Shown piece by piece: positions 46,480-51,557 of a DNA stretch of 51,557 nt. Position numbers and translations under genes: made by a program. Source of the stretch: Anaerosacchariphilus polymeriproducens (GTDB lineage Bacteria; Bacillota; Clostridia; Lachnospirales; Lachnospiraceae); NCBI RefSeq assembly GCF_003363435.1, contig NZ_QRCT01000023.1, forward strand, positions 1 to 51,557. Reading direction: 5' to 3'. The notes beneath the pieces are model-generated. The model worked only from the letters and a program-made list of their open reading frames with translations, was not told the origin of the DNA and made no database searches. The first letter of the stretch is position 1. Every line of letters begins with the position of its first letter.

Positions 46480-46854
46480 ATGAAGATAAATATATCAGTG
46501 GTATCAAATCTTCCTATATATGAACAAATAAAAAACCAAATAAGGGAACAAGTCCTTTCTGGGAAATTAGAATCGAAATCACAGCTTCCTTCTATAAGGG
46601 CACTGGCACGTGAGTTAAAGGTCGGGGTAATTACTACGAAACGGGCATATGAAGATTTAAGTATGGAAGGAATTTTAGTAAGTAAAGCGGGCAAAGGTTA
46701 TTTTGTGGCAGATTTAGATTATGAATTTGTAAAAAAAAATCATCTGAAACTGATAAAAGAACAGATTATGGATATAAAAAATTATGCGCAGGAGGCAGGT
46801 ATTCTGAAAGATGAAGTTTTGGATATTTTGAATTCTGTCTTTGGTGATGAGTGA
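46480..46854 (+). CDS. GntR-family transcriptional regulator, YtrA subfamily
   Basis: A 124-residue repressor with a winged HTH (PIYEQIKNQIREQVLSGKL, LPSIRALARELKV, then TKRAYEDLSMEG and GKGYFV) followed by only about 50 residues, the short tail that defines the YtrA group. A GGAGAGGG site precedes the ATG. It lies 82 bp after the permease. In most ytr operons the regulator comes first, so its position at the end is unusual. It probably binds the operator at 44744-44768. Confidence 0.92.
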   Translation: MKINISVVSNLPIYEQIKNQIREQVLSGKLESKSQLPSIRALARELKVGVITTKRAYEDLSMEGILVSKAGKGYFVADLDYEFVKKNHLKLIKEQIMDIKNYAQEAGILKDEVLDILNSVFGDE

Positions 46855-46879
46855 AGTTTATTCGTTTTTTTTCTTGGAT

Positions 46880-47025
46880 ATATTCCCATAAAATGTTTTG
46901 TGCAAACGGTTATGCCGGACATTACAATGAGCCTTAAGCAAAACGAATATCAGGAGAACCTTCTATTCGTTTTAAGTCTCATTTCCATGGCATAAGTGTT
47001 TGCACAAAATATTTTATGGGAATAT
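46880..47025. repeat. 146-bp imperfect inverted repeat
   Basis: The arms start ATATTCCCATAAAAT (46880) and end ATTTTATGGGAATAT (47025). They stay complementary for about 60 bp each (including TTTTGTGCAAAC and AAACGAATA blocks) with a few mismatches and small gaps, around a short loop near 46951-46962. It could be a miniature inverted-repeat element or a long structured RNA. No coding frame lies inside it. Confidence 0.8.
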
Positions 47026-47293
47026 TTACGGAAGGTTGTGGCTTCGTTTTGTTTGGAGCGAATGTTGTAATATATATAATCTGTAAGAACTATTAATAAT
47101 TTTAAAATAGAATAGATATTATTAATTATGTTTTATAAGGTCGAATATGCTACAATTTCTAGGTTTTGCGTGCATTTGCAAATGTGTTCCTTAAGAGGAT
47201 TTAGATTTTTTTAGGAATAAAATAAAGAGAAAACAGATAGGGAAATGGCTAAGTTATTAGAAAAATTTAGCTATTTGATTGGAATAATTTGTC

Positions 47294-47322
47294 TTGGAAG
47301 TAGATAACAAGTTTGTTATAAT
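47294..47322 (+). promoter_or_regulatory. Promoter of the first surface-protein gene
   Basis: TTGGAA (47294-47299), a 17-bp spacer and a perfect TATAAT (47317-47322). Transcription would start near 47330, leaving a leader of about 180 nt. The stretch 47026-47293 shows no gene, only a 12-bp palindrome CATTTGCAAATG (47173-47184). Confidence 0.7.
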
Positions 47323-47329
47323 ATAAACG

Positions 47330-47512
47330 AGGGAATGAGGGACAAGGGGAGTGTCAAATTAATTGAAACTTCCGAGTAATTTAATGCTTAAATAAATGAT
47401 GATGAAAACCTTGCATAACTGTTCCTAACAGGGATGCATTTTTTATTGAGAAGATTTCAGTTTGTAAATTAATTTCTTAAAAAAAGTGGTTTAAAGGAGA
47501 GGATAAATAGGA
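47330..47512 (+). promoter_or_regulatory. Structured 5' leader with internal terminator
   Basis: The leader begins G-rich (GAGGGAATGAGGGACAAGGGG). A first hairpin pairs GGAGTGTCAA (47348-47357) with TTGAAACTTCC (47363-47373), with one mismatch and one bulge. A second is the terminator at 47411-47447. This is the layout of an attenuator or riboswitch, but I do not recognise a known class. Confidence 0.5.
47411..47447 (+). terminator. Intrinsic terminator within the leader
   Basis: TGCAT-AA-CTGTT and AACAG-GG-ATGCA pair around a short loop and are followed by TTTTTTATT, 66 bp upstream of the ATG and downstream of the promoter. Confidence 0.75.
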
Positions 47513-49615
47513 ATGCAGAAAGAAAGCGTAATGATAGTAAGACAAAGACGACAAAAATACATACGAAATTTACTGATGCTGGTAGTTGCAATGTTGATGC
47601 TGGCTGGGATAAAAAAAACAGCCTTTGCAGAGGCAGCTACTTTGACTATTGATGGAACTAGTGTAAATCCGTACGTTTCCTCCAGTGGGAAAGGAAGTTC
47701 CGGTGGAACTTGGAGCTTTGCTCCGGCAAATGGGATCAAGAATGCTACGCTGACCTTAAATAACTATCATGGAAAGGAGATTAATTATAGCTACGCTCCT
47801 GGAGATTTTGATATTGTATTGGTTGGTAATAACGTGGTAACAAATAATACAAATTCCACGGGTTTTGGGATTTACTATGAAGCAGATGGAATCTATACGA
47901 TAACAATAAAAGGAAAAGGGAAATTAACCATACATTCTTTGTTCTATGGTATTGACTTTAATACTAAATATTATACAAATGATCAAGGTGGCAAGTTAGT
48001 ATTAAACGCAAATGTTACGATTCATTGTGATGGAGGAGGTCTTCATTCTAAAGGAAAAGCTTACATAAATAGTGGTGCTTTAAATATAGTAGCATATAAT
48101 TTTCACGCTGTTATTGTGAATCAGTTTATTCAAAATGGAGGAAACGTGACCATAACAGGAAAAGGAGCATATAGTGCGGGTGTATATATGGCTGGAGAAA
48201 ACTCTCGGTTTGAAGCCAATGGTGGGATATTAACGGTAAATTCAGTTAACCATGCCATTGAAGCCTACACAGGAGATTTATATTTTAATGAGGGATGCCA
48301 TGTGACAGCAAAGAGTACAGGGTTTTGGCAAGAAAGTTTGTATTCCTTAAATGGAAGAATTTATTTTAATGGTGGTGAAGTAAGAGCGTATGCACCAGCT
48401 TCTACGGCTTTTCGTTCTGCTAAAAATGAAGAGAATAAATTTGTGTATTTTGGTAATCTAAATCCAGGTAGACAAATGGCGTACTTTGAAGGAAAAAATT
48501 TTAATAGTCTGACTCGTGTGAAACATTTATCTATGGAAACCGAGGAGATAGGTATGGGATATAGCAATAAGTATGCGATTGCTATTTTACCCAAATGGAG
48601 GGCATCGGTTAGTACCAGTCAAAAAAAAATCGCCATTAAGTTGATGAATTTGACTCCTAAGTATGGAAGTGGTCCAGTCGATTCCATTACGGGAATCAAA
48701 GGCGAAACGGTCAAGGTAAGTGTCCGTTGTGCGAAAGGAAAAAAGCTGTCAACTCTATATTACTATAAAGCAAAGGAGCCAAGTAAGAAATCATATATTA
48801 ATTTAACCAAAAAAACATTTACCATGCCGGATTATGATGTCGTTGTGGCAGCAAAAGTCAAGGATACAGTAAAGGTAACCAAAATCAAACTGAATAAAAC
48901 AAAAGCGACGCTTCGAAAAGGAAAGTGTTTTACCTTACGGACTTCGATCCGTCCTAGCAATGCGGACAATAAAGGAGTGACTTTTAAAAGTTCCAATCAA
49001 AAAGTGGCAACGGTCAGCCAAAGAGGTGTGATTATAGCAAGACGCTATGGTACAACAACGATTACGGCTATGTCAAAAGATGGAAGCAGAAAGAAAGCGA
49101 CTTGTAGGATATCGGTCGGATATAAGATTAATTACAAATTAAATGGAGGAAGAAACTCAAAATTCAATCCTTCGACCTATTATAAGAAAAAGATAACACT
49201 AAAGAATCCGACCAGAAGGGGCTATCTGTTCAAAGGGTGGTATAGCAATAGGAGGATGACGAAGAAGATAACAGGAATTTCTAAAAGAAGCAAAAAGAAC
49301 TATACGCTATATGCGAAGTGGAGGAAGGTCAGAAAACCGGCTGCTCCGAGGGTTACAAGAGTTGTGAAGGTCACAGGAGACAGAATCGAAGTGACTTTAA
49401 AGAAACAAAAGAACACCGATGGTTATCAAATTTCTTATGCCGCCAATGCGTCATTTACGGTACAGGTTAAAAATATTTCTACCACAAAACTTACGAAAAC
49501 TTTAAAAGTGTATAAGCAGGGAAACACATACTATATCCGCGTGAGAGCATATAAAAAAGATTCCGCAGGGAAAAGGATATATGGTGCTTATAGCTGGGTA
49601 AAGATGGTGAAATAG
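47513..49615 (+). CDS. Secreted multidomain surface protein (beta-helix-like, Big_2, InlB-type and FN3-like domains)
   Basis: A 700-residue exported protein. A long basic N region and a hydrophobic core give a signal peptide, with likely cleavage after AFA (about residue 39). Residues 42-330 repeat short strand-turn units (GKGKLTIHS, GGNVTITGKG, GGILTVNSV), suggesting a right-handed beta-helix or a carbohydrate-binding domain. Residues about 455-540 are a Big_2 Ig-like domain (VTKIKLNKTKATL, SSNQKVATVSQRGVI). Residues 541-607 are an InlB B/Flg_new repeat (YKLNGG, GYLFKGWYSN, YTLYAKW). The tail 612-700 is FN3-like. There is no LPXTG motif. It is more GC-rich and lysine-rich than the core genes. 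Adhesion or glycan binding is inferred. Confidence 0.82.
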   Translation: MQKESVMIVRQRRQKYIRNLLMLVVAMLMLAGIKKTAFAEAATLTIDGTSVNPYVSSSGKGSSGGTWSFAPANGIKNATLTLNNYHGKEINYSYAPGDFDIVLVGNNVVTNNTNSTGFGIYYEADGIYTITIKGKGKLTIHSLFYGIDFNTKYYTNDQGGKLVLNANVTIHCDGGGLHSKGKAYINSGALNIVAYNFHAVIVNQFIQNGGNVTITGKGAYSAGVYMAGENSRFEANGGILTVNSVNHAIEAYTGDLYFNEGCHVTAKSTGFWQESLYSLNGRIYFNGGEVRAYAPASTAFRSAKNEENKFVYFGNLNPGRQMAYFEGKNFNSLTRVKHLSMETEEIGMGYSNKYAIAILPKWRASVSTSQKKIAIKLMNLTPKYGSGPVDSITGIKGETVKVSVRCAKGKKLSTLYYYKAKEPSKKSYINLTKKTFTMPDYDVVVAAKVKDTVKVTKIKLNKTKATLRKGKCFTLRTSIRPSNADNKGVTFKSSNQKVATVSQRGVIIARRYGTTTITAMSKDGSRKKATCRISVGYKINYKLNGGRNSKFNPSTYYKKKITLKNPTRRGYLFKGWYSNRRMTKKITGISKRSKKNYTLYAKWRKVRKPAAPRVTRVVKVTGDRIEVTLKKQKNTDGYQISYAANASFTVQVKNISTTKLTKTLKVYKQGNTYYIRVRAYKKDSAGKRIYGAYSWVKMVK

Positions 49616-49771
49616 CTGTAAGCGTTGAAAATATTTGTGGAAGGTTATGAATAATGTTTAGCTTCAAATGTAATCTTTATAAATATTTACATTTTAAATA
49701 AATTTTTAATCTAAGATAACGATATTTTATTTTTAAAGTATAAAATACCTACAAAGGAGATATGAGTCATT

Positions 49772-51557
49772 ATGAGAAAGTTATATAAGAGACTGCTATC
49801 GTTTGCAGTTGTGATACTGGTGCTGTTTCAAAGTGTCCCTATGTATTCTCTGGAAGTTTACGCGGATCAGACGAAGGATGAGGAGCAGACAGAAGATGAG
49901 GATCAAGGTAAAATCCGGATTGAGGAGTTAACCAAAATGCCGAATATCGAGTGGAGCAATCAGGATGTTACCATTATAGGAAAGATAAAAGGAGGAATTT
50001 CTTCACAAGAGAATTCCTACCGATATAAGTACACCACAAATAAAAAGAAATATTACGATTATTATGAACATGATAACTATGGGGATAATAGTAACTTAGA
50101 AATTAGAATGCAAGATACGGGTGACCAAACGATTAATATTAAGGAAACTAATAATACCCTGTCAACTTATTACATCTGGGCTTATGATGGAAAAAAAGAA
50201 AAATCCGAACTGTATTCCATTAAGGTGAAAGTTGACAAAAACGTACCAACAGTTGATGTACCGACTAGTAATCCTGTTACGGATGTGAATAATCCAACGG
50301 GAAAGGATGTGACGATCAGTGGAAAGGTGTCTGATACAGGAGGTTCTGAAGTTAAAGAGGTACGATATAGCAAAGATGCAAATGCATTTGAGCAGGATGT
50401 TTTTGATTCAGAAGTAGAAGGGGTACATAAGATAGACGCAGATGAAAATGGAAATTATTCTTTTGTTTGGTCTGAATCCTTAAAAGGATATGTTTATGTA
50501 TGGGCTTATGATCATGCTGGTAATAAGTGTGAAACTGCACAGAAAGTATATATAAACGTAGATAAGACACCGCCCATTATCAACAAGATCACAGATATAG
50601 TCGGAGGCAGTTGGATAAATGGAGGGAGCAAACAGACCATAGGCTGGGGTAAGGATAAGGTAACGGTTACGATTGATGCAAATTTAGACCCTAAAATTGA
50701 TTCTAATAGAAGCCATATCGTAACTAAGATTTATTATGGTAAATCGGAAGATTTTAAATCGGCACAAGTAATTAAAAATCCTGTTAATGGACAGTTTACA
50801 TTTGAAGTACCGGCAGGTAAGGAGGGTGTGGATGAGACCTATTACATTTGGGCAGAAAATGCAATTGATTGCATTACAAAAGTCCCTATCCCCTACAAGA
50901 TCCAAATCGATAGCCACACTCCGGAAATCGTATCGTATGAGTTCTCTCCCCTCCACGACAATCTTGCGTCCAAGTTCATCCGCTGGCTGACCGGCGGGAT
51001 CTTCTGTAAGGAAGGGGTCAAGGTGACGGTAACGGCGACGGATGAAGACCAGGACAACGATGACGTGGTAAGCTCTGGGATGAAGTCCATCACCCTTTAT
51101 GGAGATGACAAAGGACAAAGCGGCGTGTCTGTAATCGGCGAAGCTACCGGAGACAGCCTCGTGAAACAAAAGAACGGAACCGTGAAGGCCTCGTTTGACA
51201 TTGCGGGAAAAGAAGGCGAGGTCTATCGGAAAGTCCTTTCTGCGAAAGCAAAGGACGTCGCAGGGAATGAATCTTCTGTGACCAAGCCAAGTGACATCGA
51301 TGAAGAAAAGGGCGATGAGATCGTGGTGGAGAAGACCAGCCCAACGATTCAGATCGAAAAGAAGAAAACAGGCGCCTACAAAGAAGTAGGGACTGGAGAT
51401 ATTTATTATCATGGAGAAGCGAGCTTTGACCTTTCCATTTCCGATGTGGATTCGGGACTGCAGTCCGTAGAGGTGATGATCAATGGACAGCCCATCAAGA
51501 AGGACAGCAACCAGCAGACCATTTTGACGGAGAAGGAGAGCAAGGACAACAAGACGG
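49772..51557 (+). CDS. Secreted Ig-like repeat protein, truncated by the window end
   Basis: An open frame of 595 codons starting MRKLYKRLLSFAVVILVLFQ (signal peptide to about residue 31) and running off the window. It has tandem Ig-like modules of about 110 residues. Each ends with an aromatic strand (YYIWAYDGKK, YVYVWAYDHAGNK, YYIWAENA) and then a (V/I)D(K/S)xxP hinge near residues 153, 263 and 378. A fourth, less similar hinge (KTSPTIQI) is near 520. An AAGGAG site is 12 bases upstream. Base composition jumps from about 40% GC to 50-60% GC near 50880 (residue about 370) without breaking the frame. It is probably a cell-surface or cell-wall-attached protein. The C-terminal anchor is not seen. 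Confidence 0.85.
   Translation, partial: MRKLYKRLLSFAVVILVLFQSVPMYSLEVYADQTKDEEQTEDEDQGKIRIEELTKMPNIEWSNQDVTIIGKIKGGISSQENSYRYKYTTNKKKYYDYYEHDNYGDNSNLEIRMQDTGDQTINIKETNNTLSTYYIWAYDGKKEKSELYSIKVKVDKNVPTVDVPTSNPVTDVNNPTGKDVTISGKVSDTGGSEVKEVRYSKDANAFEQDVFDSEVEGVHKIDADENGNYSFVWSESLKGYVYVWAYDHAGNKCETAQKVYINVDKTPPIINKITDIVGGSWINGGSKQTIGWGKDKVTVTIDANLDPKIDSNRSHIVTKIYYGKSEDFKSAQVIKNPVNGQFTFEVPAGKEGVDETYYIWAENAIDCITKVPIPYKIQIDSHTPEIVSYEFSPLHDNLASKFIRWLTGGIFCKEGVKVTVTATDEDQDNDDVVSSGMKSITLYGDDKGQSGVSVIGEATGDSLVKQKNGTVKASFDIAGKEGEVYRKVLSAKAKDVAGNESSVTKPSDIDEEKGDEIVVEKTSPTIQIEKKKTGAYKEVGTGDIYYHGEASFDLSISDVDSGLQSVEVMINGQPIKKDSNQQTILTEKESKDNKT

Noticed and set aside
47173-47184. Palindrome CATTTGCAAATG
   Set aside because: A 12-bp palindrome built of AT-rich steps with no repeat elsewhere in the region and no link to a promoter.
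50684-51412. A 242-codon open frame on the minus strand
   Set aside because: It is antisense to the continuous 595-codon plus-strand surface-protein frame, which has a signal peptide and repeat modules. The minus translation is Cys/Phe/Arg-rich without any domain, typical of a shadow in GC-richer DNA.

Overview
The window is low-GC Firmicute chromosome around the replication origin. Clostridia, most likely Lachnospiraceae, is the best guess, from the very AT-rich codons, the rpmH-rnpA-yidD-yidC-jag-mnmE-mnmG-rsmG-parAB order, and DUF3881-like and DUF4446-like proteins. It appears to be a draft contig: it opens with a near-exact transposase-adapter remnant fused to the first bases of a 16S rRNA gene, a usual place for an assembly to break.

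Layout. (1) 1-13330 reads leftward from oriC: dnaA, dnaN, yaaA, recF, gyrB, gyrA, then a CmpB-type membrane protein, a PfkB sugar kinase, class I fumarase alpha and beta, plsC, tRNA-Ser(GCT), and the promoters and 5' end of an rRNA operon. (2) 13331-13876 is oriC, with many DnaA boxes including a 15-bp-arm palindrome. (3) 13877-33344 reads mainly rightward: rpmH to rsmG, a DegS/DegU-like two-component pair, two parS sites, parA-parB, DUF4446, an HD-GYP protein, serS, DUF3881, tRNA-Arg(CCT), a coiled-coil membrane protein, trmB and tRNA-Lys(CTT). Two leftward genes interrupt it, an alpha/beta hydrolase and a D,D-carboxypeptidase. (4) 33406-51557 is accessory: a hydrolase/acylphosphatase pair, a sugar-sensing and uptake locus, an orphan Orn/Lys/Arg decarboxylase, a YtrA-type ABC transporter operon, a 658-bp non-coding stretch with a 146-bp inverted repeat and a structured leader, and two large secreted surface proteins. 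The second of these runs off the right edge.

How the genes work together. The origin half holds replication initiation (DnaA, DnaN, RecF, gyrase), segregation (ParA, ParB, parS), membrane-protein insertion (YidD, YidC) and tRNA modification (MnmE, MnmG, TrmB). The most distinctive unit is 34875-43008. A membrane-anchored sugar-binding protein, a NarL-type histidine kinase, its response regulator and a second membrane-anchored binding protein of another fold class are followed by a ribose/galactose-type importer (ATPase, permease, lipoprotein). Clusters of an ATGACA motif lie in front of both halves, which suggests a sensor that switches on the importer and itself.

Other points of interest are a DnaA-box pair between the fumarase genes with the same geometry as the oriC palindrome, a LexA-type box before the DegS-like kinase, an ACTGTA-N13-TACAGT operator before the YtrA-type operon, and a sharp GC jump inside the last open reading frame. 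No CRISPR array, prophage or intact insertion sequence was seen.
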